A stretch of DNA of 64,000 nucleotides from Kiritimatiellales bacterium (GTDB lineage: Bacteria; Verrucomicrobiota; Kiritimatiellia; Kiritimatiellales; Tichowtungiaceae), in NCBI GenBank assembly GCA_041656295.1, contig JBBADV010000003.1:62001-126000 (forward strand). Direction: 5' to 3'. The position numbers and the translations under genes are program-made. The notes below the pieces were generated by a model, which saw nothing but the letters and a program-made list of their open reading frames with translations, was not told the origin of the DNA and did not search any database. The first letter of the stretch is position 1, and each line of letters starts with the position of its first letter. Below are positions 1 to 8,751 of this stretch, in pieces.

Positions 1-8
1 AATATTTT

Positions 9-52
9 TTGACATTAATAAGTTTTATCGTTAATAACTAATTCGAATTTGG
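9..52 (+). promoter_or_regulatory. Promoter with LacI-type operator (site 1)
   Basis: A TTGACA box at 9-14 and TTAATA at 31-36 are 16 bases apart. The 16-mer ACTAATTCGAATTTGG at 37-52 follows directly and is an imperfect palindrome centred on CG. It matches the island-wide consensus seen at five other sites. It lies upstream of the first secreted protein gene. Confidence 0.5.
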
Positions 53-88
53 ATATGGTTGTCTTTCTAATTGAGCAAGAGAGTGTTT

Positions 89-1663
89 ATGGCTGTTTTT
101 ACATTTTTACTATCCAGCATTTTGTTTATAAGTACGTCCGGTTTTTCACAGACAAATGTATTTGTCTGTTCGCTCAATAGTGGTATTCCTGAGTTGAAAC
201 GTGATGTTGCGTATGTAAACAATCAGGATAAGAGTGGATTTCAGTGCTACTGGACTGATGAAAAAGGCCGGCGCGATTTAGGACAGCAGTTCACCGTTTC
301 TTCGGTATTCAGTGCGCGCAGTCTGGCATTGCAGATTAACTCCGGCGGCTCTTCGCTTGAAGGGTGTCCGTTTCGTATTATTTTCGCGCACCGGAAAACC
401 GGCAGTACACAGCCGGGAAAAGTGATTGCCATACAGGACGGATTCGTTCCCGGAAAAGGGCAGCGCCCGCGCAGCGGAACATGGCTGATTTTGGAATTTC
501 CGGCAGTGCAGTTTGAATCCGGCGCCTATTGTTTTCTTTTGCAGTATAAAGAAGCTGGTCCGGCCGGACAGGCGATTACGCTGAATACCGCCGGTGCCGC
601 AAATGCATATTCCGGCGGTGAAGGGCTGCAGTCCTATTCTGCTGATCCGTCAAAGATCGTTGCCGGACGCGCCATTAATTTTATTCTTTCGTCGGATTCA
701 TGGGCGGAGGTGGAAAATTCCAATATACCGCGGATTCTGGAAGTGGACCGGCGGGGCGGCACGCCATACGCATCGCTTGAAGCCGCCGCCAATGTAATTC
801 GTGCCGGGGATACGCTGCGTATTGCACCGGGCAGTGGACCGTACCGTGAACAGCTTTATATCCGCGCTTCTGGTCGTCCGGATGCGCCGATTACCGTTGA
901 AGGTAATGGAGAGCTTGTAACCGGGTTTGATCCTCTGGCCGGTTTTCGTGAAGAGAACGGTGTGATGGTTTGCGATCTGCCGGTTGAGTTTCCCTGTGTT
1001 GTAACTTATCGCGGCGAGCGGCTGCGGCAGAGTGCCGCAACCAGACAGTTCACAAAATATGCCCGTCTTTCCGGAGACAGTAAGCGGATTGAACTGCTTC
1101 CGGGGACTGATACGAACAACTGGGAGGTTTCTGTCCGTTATTTCGCAGTGCGGATTCAGGACGCATCAAATCATATCTACCGTAATCTGAAAGCGTCCGG
1201 TGCACAGAATGACGGATTCAATCTGCACGGAACCGGAAGCAATATTATATTTAAAAATATTGAAGGATTTCAGAATCTGGACGAAGGGTTTTCGTCGCAC
1301 GACAACATCGCCAGTGAGATTCGCGGCGGGCTGTTTTATGATAATGACAACGGAATAGTAAATATTAACTCAAGTGTTACGCTAATGGAAAATGTTTCTG
1401 TGTACAATAATCTCGGCTGGGGATTCCGGCAGTATCATCAGTGCACCGGGATTTTAAAACAGTTCAATTCATACAGTAACGGAATCTGCCAGATCGAAAT
1501 TTCCGGCGAGTCCATTGCTCAGATTACCAATTGCACTGCGTCCGTTCCGCCGTGGACGGAACGGCAATGGACCAGTTATATGGAATCAAGAAATCATTCC
1601 GTGATGCCGGCAGTGAAAATTGACCCGGAGGCGGAAGTTGCTGGATATGTCACTACGGAGTGA
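89..1663 (+). CDS. Secreted parallel beta-helix protein with N-terminal F1 module
   Basis: A protein of about 524 residues with an N-terminal signal peptide ending near SGFSQ. I chose the ATG at 89 because AAGAGAG lies five bases upstream; an in-frame TTG at 71 has no ribosome binding site. Residues of about 30-210 resemble the F1 module found five more times in this window (GRRDLGQQF, then a GTWLILEF and SGAYCFLL pair). The rest has beta-helix repeats of polysaccharide lyases and hydrolases, including NDGFNLHG, similar to the DDGxNLHG stretch of the beta-helix proteins at 15983 and 17808. Likely exported and acting on polysaccharide; the reaction is not known. Fusion of F1 to a putative enzyme suggests F1 binds the substrate. 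Confidence 0.75.
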   Translation: MAVFTFLLSSILFISTSGFSQTNVFVCSLNSGIPELKRDVAYVNNQDKSGFQCYWTDEKGRRDLGQQFTVSSVFSARSLALQINSGGSSLEGCPFRIIFAHRKTGSTQPGKVIAIQDGFVPGKGQRPRSGTWLILEFPAVQFESGAYCFLLQYKEAGPAGQAITLNTAGAANAYSGGEGLQSYSADPSKIVAGRAINFILSSDSWAEVENSNIPRILEVDRRGGTPYASLEAAANVIRAGDTLRIAPGSGPYREQLYIRASGRPDAPITVEGNGELVTGFDPLAGFREENGVMVCDLPVEFPCVVTYRGERLRQSAATRQFTKYARLSGDSKRIELLPGTDTNNWEVSVRYFAVRIQDASNHIYRNLKASGAQNDGFNLHGTGSNIIFKNIEGFQNLDEGFSSHDNIASEIRGGLFYDNDNGIVNINSSVTLMENVSVYNNLGWGFRQYHQCTGILKQFNSYSNGICQIEISGESIAQITNCTASVPPWTERQWTSYMESRNHSVMPAVKIDPEAEVAGYVTTE

Positions 1664-1792
1664 ATTTATTATATTGCATAAGATTTCAAAACCCGACCGA
1701 GGGTACCCGCACAGTGCAAGTCCATTCCAGAATCAGACCTTTTTGACGAGAGTGCGATTAAAAAACTGGAAATAATTGTCATATGTTGATTA

Positions 1793-2680
1793 TTACGATT
1801 GACCTATGATCCGATATTTTGCCGGAGTTGTTCCAACTTTTTTTCGAAACAGGCGGTGGAAATGGGTGATATCCGAGAAGCCGGTGGACAGGGCAATTTG
1901 CAGGATACTCATGCCGGAGTCACGCAGCAGTTCCATCGCGGCACAGAGGCGGCGCTGAATCAGTAAACTGCGGAAACTCACACCGCAGCTTTGCCGGACT
2001 GCGTGACTTGTCCGGCTTTCACTCAGGTGAAGATGCTGCGCCAGCATTTTTACGGTGAGATGTTCCTGATAATTTTCTTCAATGAACCGGTAAACAATAA
2101 GTTTCCGTTTAATGAGTGAATTTGCGGAAAATGCATCCGGCGATTTTGTTTTCTTTTTTACTGAATAAAAATTTTCCAGCCATAACTGCAGACGGGCGGC
2201 AAGCTGGCGCAGGTGTTCAAGAATAAGCTGCGCCTCTTTTTCACCGATAACATTTATTTTCTGCCGGTGTTTATTCCGCAGCGATTTATCCCATTTGATT
2301 GGCGCGGTGCGTATTGCAGAAACAAGCGTTTTGCCGGGCAGGCGGATTCCGGCAAAAAGAACCAGCGCCAGCTCCTGCTGATGAAAAACAGGCACAACCC
2401 ATTCAACAAATCCGGCGGGACAGACATGAATCCGTCCGTCCGGAATATTACTTAACTCAGGACGCAACGAAGAAATTTCAAAATGAACACAGGTGCTTTC
2501 CTGTCCTTGTGCTTTTACGGCCAGACAATGTCTGGAACGGTGATGAAAACGGTGCGCCTGAATGAACGGACTGAGAATGCCAGAGAGATCGTGAACGGTA
2601 ATGTTCAGAGAATGAATAGATTCAAAAGCAGAAATTGCTTTTTCAACCGCATCAAATTGGACTGGAACATTTTCATTCAT
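1793..2680 (-). CDS. AraC-family regulator with PocR-like sensor domain
   Basis: 295 residues. The N-terminal half (about 10-165) has the cysteine-containing pattern of PocR-type ligand-binding domains (SRHCLAVKAQG, STCVHFE, HVCPAGFVEWVVPV). The C-terminal 100 residues hold two helix-turn-helix motifs of AraC proteins (LTVKMLAQHLHLSESRTS and MSILQIALSTGFSDITHF, then FRKKVGTTPAKYR). It is divergent from the hydroxyacid dehydrogenase at 2798 across a 117-base gap, so that two-gene operon is its likely target. The inducer is unknown. It could also act on the beta-helix gene to its left. Confidence 0.85.
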   Translation of the reverse strand: MNENVPVQFDAVEKAISAFESIHSLNITVHDLSGILSPFIQAHRFHHRSRHCLAVKAQGQESTCVHFEISSLRPELSNIPDGRIHVCPAGFVEWVVPVFHQQELALVLFAGIRLPGKTLVSAIRTAPIKWDKSLRNKHRQKINVIGEKEAQLILEHLRQLAARLQLWLENFYSVKKKTKSPDAFSANSLIKRKLIVYRFIEENYQEHLTVKMLAQHLHLSESRTSHAVRQSCGVSFRSLLIQRRLCAAMELLRDSGMSILQIALSTGFSDITHFHRLFRKKVGTTPAKYRIIGQS

Positions 2681-2797
2681 TATTAAACCTGTGAAATCAT
2701 GCGACAGAAAAGATCAATTTTTCAACGATATTCACCACGTTTACATCAGTGAATTTCTGCTTAGATAAAACAGTTTTTTCAATACGGAAAGGAAGCG

Positions 2798-3775
2798 ATG
2801 ATAAAAATAGCGGTTTTAGACGGTTATACACTCAATCCCGGTGACAATCCCTGGGATGAACTCAATGAATTCGGAACCGTAGAAATATATGACCGGACGG
2901 CGCCGGAAGAATTTTTTGAGCGGGCTGCAAACGCAAATATTCTGCTTACGAATAAAACGCCGATTGGCCGTGAACAGATTGAATTACTCCCTAAGTTGAA
3001 ATTTATCGCAGTCCTTGCCACCGGCTATAATGTTGTAGATATAGAAGCGGCCGCAGAAAAAGGAATTCCTGTTGCCAATGTTCCGACGTATGGCACTGAT
3101 TCGGTGGCGCAGCATGCGCTGGCGCTGCTGCTGGAATTAACTAATCACACCGGCGCCGCGGACAAAAGCATTCGCGACGGACGATGGAGTTCGTGTCCGG
3201 ACTTCAGCTATTGGGATAAATCAAATATTGAATTGCGCGGTGCGATTTTAGGAATTGTCGGATTCGGCCGGATCGGACAGCAAATGGCACGGCTTGGCGC
3301 GGCGCTTGGAATGAAAATTATTTATGCGGACGCAAAAGAAATCAACCTGCCGGAAATTCCTGCGCAGCGGGTCGGTGTTGAAGAACTTTTTGAGCAGGCG
3401 GATGTTGTTTCGCTGCACTGCAGTCAGGCGCCGGAAAATTTTCAGTTTGTGAACACCGCCTTGATTGCAAAAATGAAACTGTCTGCGCTGCTGATTAATA
3501 CGGCGCGCGGAACGCTGATAAAAGAAGACGATCTCGCGGAAGCATTGCGGAATGGTGTGATTGCCGGAGCAGGGCTTGATGTGCTGTCTATTGAGCCGCC
3601 GCTTCCAGCGAATCCTTTATTAACTGCGCCAAACTGTATTTTAACTCCGCATGTGGCATGGAGCAGTCTGGCCGGACGCCGGCGGCTGATGAAAACAACG
3701 CTGGAAAATGTGCGGGGATTTCTAGAAGGCAAAGCAGTCAATATTGTGAACGGCGTTCTGCCGGATAAAAAATGA
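2798..3775 (+). CDS. D-2-hydroxyacid dehydrogenase (hydroxypyruvate/glycerate type)
   Basis: 325 residues, the usual length for the family. The NAD-binding motif GFGRIG is at 155-160 in a Rossmann domain. The catalytic triad is visible: Arg237 in NTARG, Glu266 in SIEPP, His285 in TPHVAWSS. Members reduce 2-keto acids such as hydroxypyruvate or glyoxylate with NAD(P)H, or run in reverse. AAGGAAG precedes the ATG. Its stop overlaps the region of the next gene, an FAD oxidoreductase, so the two form an operon likely handling an oxidised sugar fragment. The exact substrate cannot be read from sequence. Confidence 0.85.
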   Translation: MIKIAVLDGYTLNPGDNPWDELNEFGTVEIYDRTAPEEFFERAANANILLTNKTPIGREQIELLPKLKFIAVLATGYNVVDIEAAAEKGIPVANVPTYGTDSVAQHALALLLELTNHTGAADKSIRDGRWSSCPDFSYWDKSNIELRGAILGIVGFGRIGQQMARLGAALGMKIIYADAKEINLPEIPAQRVGVEELFEQADVVSLHCSQAPENFQFVNTALIAKMKLSALLINTARGTLIKEDDLAEALRNGVIAGAGLDVLSIEPPLPANPLLTAPNCILTPHVAWSSLAGRRRLMKTTLENVRGFLEGKAVNIVNGVLPDKK

Positions 3776-3783
3776 GGGTGAAA

Positions 3784-5169
3784 ATGAAACACGTTGACGG
3801 TACTTATTTGTTGCAGAGAAATATTCCTGCTGAGGCAGGTTATGATTTAGTCGTTGCCGGCGGCGGTCCTGCCGGTACTGCCGCCGCGGTTTGTGCCGGA
3901 CGGCTCGGATTGCGCGTACTGTTAATTGAAGCGACAGGCTGTTTAGGCGGAATGGGAACAGCCGGGCTGGTTTCAGCCTGGTCGGATACTGCCGATGGAG
4001 AGCGCATGATTGCCGGTGGATTTGCAGCCGAATTAATTAACCGGCTGCATCAACGCGGTTATTTAAAACCGGGTATTCATCCCGACCGATGGGCCAAAGA
4101 TCTGCACGGCGGTTTCGGATTTAATCCAGAGGGACTCAAACTGATCCTTGATGAATCCTGTGCCGAGGCCGGCGTAGAAGTCCGTTTTTTCACGCACCTG
4201 ATAGATGCAGATTACGAGCAGGGAAATGTAAAAGGAGTGATCGTGAATAACATTGAAGGGCACCGTTATATTCCGGCGCATACTTTTATCGATGGAACCG
4301 GTGATGCGGTTTTAGCGAAACTTTGCGGTGTTGCCTGCCGTGAAGCAGGCAGAGATACTCCCGATATTATGGCACCGACACTGTGTGCGATTCAGGCGGG
4401 TATTGATACAGAAACGTTCGATATGACTGTTCAACAGGATGCGGTCTTTAAAGCCATTGCGGACGGTTTTTTATCGCAAAATGACCGTCATATTCCCGGC
4501 TTGTTTATTCACAGTGATACAACAGCAATTATGAATGCTGGGCACCTTTTCGGTACGGATGCGTTAAATTGCCGCAGTCTGAGTGACGGGATGGTGCAAG
4601 GGCGCAGATTTGCAGAAGAATATACGCGGTTCTTCAAAAAATATCTGCGGGGGTGTGAAAACATGCGTCTTATGGCAACCGGCGCACTGCTGGGGATTCG
4701 TGAATCAAGGCGCATTCGGGGTGAATATGAATTGAATTATGATGATTTTATCGCGCGCCGCAGTTTCCCTGATCAAATTTGCATTTATAATAAATCGGTG
4801 GATATTCATGTTCACGATTGTTCTGATGAACAGTGGGAACGTTATACAAAAGAATTTCTTCAAATCGACCGCCTCGGGAAAGGCGAATATTACGGACTGC
4901 CGTATGGAATTCTGGTTCCGGCAGGCGGCTGGAATAATTTATGGGTCGCCGGACGGTGTAATTCCAGTGACATAAAAATGCACGGTGCCATTCGTGATCA
5001 GCCGGCCTGTTTTATGATGGGAGAAGCTGCCGGTGCGGCGGCGGTACAATCAATAAAAACCGGACAACCTGCCTGTGATTTGAACACTGCGATGCTTGTA
5101 AAAACATTACGCCGGCAGGGCGGAGTACTTCCGCAGCGGCAACTTATTAAAACAATGACGAAAAACTGA
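3784..5169 (+). CDS. FAD-dependent oxidoreductase (FAD_oxidored family)
   Basis: About 461 residues. An N-terminal dinucleotide fold begins with VVAGGGPAGTAAA and is followed by LIEATGCLGGMGTAG, typical of the large family of FAD oxidoreductases in PVC and Bacteroidetes polysaccharide clusters. The C-terminal flavin segment DQPACFMMGEAAGAAA is present. I prefer the ATG at 3784, with GAGGG five bases upstream, over the ATG at 3772 that overlaps the previous stop. No signal peptide, so cytoplasmic. It is co-transcribed with the dehydrogenase. Related proteins occur at 27132 and 51964. Substrates of this family are mostly unknown; sugar or sugar-acid oxidation is inferred. Confidence 0.75.
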   Translation: MKHVDGTYLLQRNIPAEAGYDLVVAGGGPAGTAAAVCAGRLGLRVLLIEATGCLGGMGTAGLVSAWSDTADGERMIAGGFAAELINRLHQRGYLKPGIHPDRWAKDLHGGFGFNPEGLKLILDESCAEAGVEVRFFTHLIDADYEQGNVKGVIVNNIEGHRYIPAHTFIDGTGDAVLAKLCGVACREAGRDTPDIMAPTLCAIQAGIDTETFDMTVQQDAVFKAIADGFLSQNDRHIPGLFIHSDTTAIMNAGHLFGTDALNCRSLSDGMVQGRRFAEEYTRFFKKYLRGCENMRLMATGALLGIRESRRIRGEYELNYDDFIARRSFPDQICIYNKSVDIHVHDCSDEQWERYTKEFLQIDRLGKGEYYGLPYGILVPAGGWNNLWVAGRCNSSDIKMHGAIRDQPACFMMGEAAGAAAVQSIKTGQPACDLNTAMLVKTLRRQGGVLPQRQLIKTMTKN

Positions 5170-5211
5170 TCGGGGGATCAAAAAAAAATATCAGGCAACA
5201 GTGCTAATCTT

Positions 5212-5277
5212 TTGACAAAAAATTATATTTTGTAATCCTAATACGAGTTAGGAAGTCAGGCTGTTAATATTAAGGAG
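5212..5277 (+). promoter_or_regulatory. Promoter, LacI-type operator (site 2) and ribosome binding site
   Basis: TTGACA at 5212-5217 is followed by the 16-mer CCTAATACGAGTTAGG at 5237-5252. Its outer arms CCTAA and TTAGG are perfectly complementary around a central CG. The site would overlap or touch the -10 region. AAGGAG at 5272-5277 sits six bases before the ATG of the large glycosidase-like gene. Confidence 0.55.
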
Positions 5278-5283
5278 ACGGGT

Positions 5284-8200
5284 ATGTTAAGAATATTGAG
5301 TATCGTTTTAATGCTGTCTACGCGCGGGGCATGCGGCGGTGATTTTTCGAAGTGGAATGCACAGGCGGGTGAGGGTGTGCGGATTCAGCGGAATGGTGAA
5401 TTTATTGAAGTTTCTTATGAGTCGGCACAAAAAAAAGCGGTGATAATTCGTCCGTCAAGACCGGTTCCTCTGACTGAAGATACCTCACGAATCCGGTTGT
5501 GGTTTGCGTCGCTTCAAGGAGAATTTGATTTAATTTTATTAGTTACTGACGGTAAGCAAGTGGAGCATGAGGTGAAGCTGGAAACCAGCCGGTATTTCAG
5601 TTCGTGGATTCATCCGAAAAGTGTGCTGGAAAAATTTTCCTGCTGGTATCAGGCGGATTCTGGACTGCTTGCGCCAACTGCAAAAATTGAGGATCGCGTA
5701 CAGAGAGAATATCTGAAGACAGTCCGCAGTATGCTTTGGCCTCAGCCGCTGCAGCTTTCCGGACTGAAGATTGTTCCGGCAACAAGTACGCGCAATGCGC
5801 TGGCGAATGCCCAGGATGTGGCTGCCGGGAAAGTCCGGGTCTGTCTGGCGAACTGGGATGCGATCTCTTTTGACGGACTGAGTGCCGATACAAACTGGTT
5901 TTTAGAAGAACGGGGCCGGTGGGGCTGGAATACAAATCCGGTTATTTTCCCGGATGACCTTACGATGACTTCCGGTGAGAGACGCTATCAGCTCGAGTTG
6001 CGGAAAGGGTTTCAGGGCGAGGTGATCTGGAAAAAGGAAGGTACATTAACTGTCCAGCAGGACAATGCTGCGAATCTGTTCCGCAACGCGGTGAAACTTC
6101 CTGTTCCGCCGCGCGGTCGCTATTTTCTGGATGCAAAAGTCTGGCTTCCTGATGGAACACTGGAAGGCACCCGGTGGATGCATATGTATGTGTATCAGAG
6201 TCCTGAAACGGAAACGGTATCGGTTCAGTCCTCAATGGAATGGGTCAGCGGACGGGAATGGAATGTCTTTGAGGCGAATGAAGCGGCGGAGTTAACATTA
6301 GCGTGCAGTGCATCAGAAGTTTTTTCTCTGCCGAAATCGGCGCGGTGCGATGTTTCAATTCGCAACTGGCAGGAGACAGAAGTTTTTAAAACAAACTGCG
6401 TCCCCGGCGAGCGCATTTCATTTCAGGGCACTCCCGGTCAGGCATATGTGATTACCGGAAAACTGTTTTTCGGCACGCGATTGATTAATCAGACCCAGTT
6501 AATGTTCGGTTTTAAAAATCAGGAAACTGTGTCCGGTTCGTATACGGTTCCGGAATCTGTGCCGTACCGCGAAGAACTGTTGCGCGGAGAAGTTCAGTTT
6601 GCCGCGGAACACTGGGGCGAATATTTGCAGCATTACGGCCCGATCTGTCCGCCGTCCGGATACGGACTTCCGATGACGCCGGCGCGCGCGGCGAAACTGG
6701 ATGAGTGGCTGAACAGCCTGCCGGAACATGGTGTTGAAATTGCCGGATTTTATTTTACTTCGGGAATGGTTGAACCTCTGCCGGGAGTATTTTTCTGGGA
6801 GGAACTTGACCGCCGGATTGAACTGGCCGGCAGTTTAGGCCTTAAGGTGATACTTAATCCGTCTGCACCGAATTCAAATCCGTACCGCGAACCCATCTGG
6901 TCCGATTCGATGCCGATGCTTGACCAGTACGGATATACGTTTCTGGACACAGCGGGAAAATACACCTGGCCGGGCAGCTGGAGTATGGGCGAAAGCTATT
7001 TTCCGTTCTTAAAGGCAATGGCCGCGCACTTTGCGGAAAACCCGGTGGTTGTGGCATACAAGCTGGAAAAGTTGGCGGCAAGAGATCGCGAATCCAGCGA
7101 AACCAAAGCGGAACTCAGAATCGCCGATTATTCTCTGGATGCACAAAACGCGTATACGGCATGGCGCACAAACAACGGACTGGCGCCGGAAGCATTGGCG
7201 AAGCGGTTTTCTCTGCCGGGAGTTGATGCGCCGGATACCGGGCCGGATCTTTCTCCGGAATGGCAGTCAACCATGGCATTCCGTGCATTTTCCGGTTATG
7301 AATGGGTCAAACAATCCATGGAAACAATCCGTGAAATCGACCCGAGACGGATGCTTATTGTTTATCAGATGGCCACCATGGAAAATGTGATTCCTCTGCT
7401 TAAACAATACGGCGGAACACTGCTGCCGGAAGGCGGGCCGAACTATAATGAATTATATGAGTCCAGTCTCATGACACAGATGGGGCTTCCGTATGCTCAC
7501 GAGCCGAGTACATTTGTTCCCAAAGAACGGGCGCATATCGACAGCAGCTATTTTTATTCCAGCTGTTTCGGCAATGAAGCATTCTGGAACTTCCGCTGGC
7601 ATCAGGACGCTTACGGACAGCAGACCGATCTGTTGCCTGCACTGGAGTTTTTAAAAAAATCCATGCCGGCGTATCAGGAGTGGTATGCAACCGGACGCAT
7701 GGAACCTGAAATTCTGGTCCTCGGCAGCCGGGCGGAAAAACTGCTGTCCCGTCCGCGGCGGATTGAGCTGCCCGGTCTGGCCGGGTTTACGGAATTTGTC
7801 GCACTGTATCTGTTTCATCAGATCCCCGCACATTACGCCAATGAATTTACAGACTGGGTTGATCTGCAAAAATTCAAACTGGTTATACTCGCCGGCGATG
7901 TTGTTCCTGAAAACGTTGCTGAACGGATTACTGCCTATGCACAGAACGGCGGCAAAGTGTTGCTGTCCGGCTCTGCCGGGCAGTATGAGCCCGGGAATCC
8001 GTCCAGCCGGAATGTGTTAAGTGAGCGGTTGATTGCATTGCCGAATGTACGCCGCATTTCTGCGCCGGCGGTTACCGTGCCGAATGCATATTGGAGTACT
8101 CACGGGCATGTAAAAACCATGTTCAATCAGACCGAACTTGAACCTGTGCTTGAGTGGGCGGGAATTCAGCGGAATATTACGACGTCTGCGCCGGGATTCG

Positions 8201-8493
8201 CTGTGCTGCTGCGCACCGGGGACGATGGATGTCTTTATGCCGCGGTTTTCCGGCGGCTGCAATACGGACGGCTACCGGGAGCAACGTTGCAGGAAACATT
8301 TGACGGTGACACGGTTGGGTGCACGGTGACTGTACATCAGCTGAGTGCCGATCGATATACGGTAGAACTGTTCCATCGCGAAAAACGCTCAATGGGCAAA
8401 ATTAAACCGGACTCAAATCAGTCGATAACAATTGCAGTTGATACAATGGAGCAGGGCGAGTTCCGGCTGTTTAAGTTAACGCCGGAAAAATAG
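5284..8493 (+). CDS. Large secreted glycosidase-like protein (GH-A / GH42-like architecture)
   Basis: 1069 residues with a short N-terminal signal sequence. The first 450 residues look like beta-sandwich domains. The middle (about 450-800) resembles a TIM-barrel glycosidase: LPEHGVEIAGFYFTSGM, GLKVILNPSAPNSNPY, and the strand LIVYQMATMENVIPLL. From about 800 there is a flavodoxin-like fold as in beta-galactosidase trimerisation domains (FKLVILAGDVVPENV, then NGGKVLLSGSAGQYEPGN). I could not place the two catalytic glutamates with confidence, so the reaction is open. It is a single gene with its own promoter and LacI-type site. A galactan-directed activity would suit the cluster, but that is inference. 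Confidence 0.65.
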   Translation: MLRILSIVLMLSTRGACGGDFSKWNAQAGEGVRIQRNGEFIEVSYESAQKKAVIIRPSRPVPLTEDTSRIRLWFASLQGEFDLILLVTDGKQVEHEVKLETSRYFSSWIHPKSVLEKFSCWYQADSGLLAPTAKIEDRVQREYLKTVRSMLWPQPLQLSGLKIVPATSTRNALANAQDVAAGKVRVCLANWDAISFDGLSADTNWFLEERGRWGWNTNPVIFPDDLTMTSGERRYQLELRKGFQGEVIWKKEGTLTVQQDNAANLFRNAVKLPVPPRGRYFLDAKVWLPDGTLEGTRWMHMYVYQSPETETVSVQSSMEWVSGREWNVFEANEAAELTLACSASEVFSLPKSARCDVSIRNWQETEVFKTNCVPGERISFQGTPGQAYVITGKLFFGTRLINQTQLMFGFKNQETVSGSYTVPESVPYREELLRGEVQFAAEHWGEYLQHYGPICPPSGYGLPMTPARAAKLDEWLNSLPEHGVEIAGFYFTSGMVEPLPGVFFWEELDRRIELAGSLGLKVILNPSAPNSNPYREPIWSDSMPMLDQYGYTFLDTAGKYTWPGSWSMGESYFPFLKAMAAHFAENPVVVAYKLEKLAARDRESSETKAELRIADYSLDAQNAYTAWRTNNGLAPEALAKRFSLPGVDAPDTGPDLSPEWQSTMAFRAFSGYEWVKQSMETIREIDPRRMLIVYQMATMENVIPLLKQYGGTLLPEGGPNYNELYESSLMTQMGLPYAHEPSTFVPKERAHIDSSYFYSSCFGNEAFWNFRWHQDAYGQQTDLLPALEFLKKSMPAYQEWYATGRMEPEILVLGSRAEKLLSRPRRIELPGLAGFTEFVALYLFHQIPAHYANEFTDWVDLQKFKLVILAGDVVPENVAERITAYAQNGGKVLLSGSAGQYEPGNPSSRNVLSERLIALPNVRRISAPAVTVPNAYWSTHGHVKTMFNQTELEPVLEWAGIQRNITTSAPGFAVLLRTGDDGCLYAAVFRRLQYGRLPGATLQETFDGDTVGCTVTVHQLSADRYTVELFHREKRSMGKIKPDSNQSITIAVDTMEQGEFRLFKLTPEK

Positions 8494-8518
8494 GATGAAT
8501 AATTTGACGTGTTTGGAT

Positions 8519-8623
8519 GGGTAGGGACGGCAGTCCCTTGCCGTCTGCCGCCATAGCGTTAGCGGCGGTGGAAAATATTGAATATTCCATTATATCGGCG
8601 CTCAAGGGACTGAGCGCCCTACC
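8519..8623. repeat. Intergenic palindromic repeat element, copy 1
   Basis: GGTAGGG at 8520-8526 is matched by its complement CCCTACC at 8617-8623. Between them lie further inverted segments around CAGTCCCTTG and CAAGGGACTG. A related element with the same ends is at 54823-54899. It resembles a small non-coding MITE or REP-like unit. It sits between convergent genes, where it could also act as a terminator. Confidence 0.55.
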
Positions 8624-8639
8624 GTTAGAATTTTTTATC

Positions 8640-8720
8640 CTGTTAATCCTGTCTAAAAACTCTCCGCTTTCTTTTTGAAAAAACCCGTTCCATCCGTGTT
8701 ATCCGCGGTTAAAATTGTAT
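8640..8720. repeat. CCGTGTTATCCGCGGTTAA-type intergenic sequence
   Basis: A stretch reading CATCCGTGTTATCCGCGGTT is shared in variant form with 26918-27091, and a looser relative is at 13871-13924. These AACC(G/A)C(G/A)GAT-rich intergenic sequences recur in the window and carry no gene. Confidence 0.4.
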
Positions 8721-8751
8721 CTATTGCCGCGTTTGCAGTGGCGGCAGGAAT

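Noticed and set aside
5284..8493. Firm assignment of the large protein to GH42
   Set aside because: The domain order is suggestive, but I could not identify the catalytic glutamates, so only a GH-A-like label is given.
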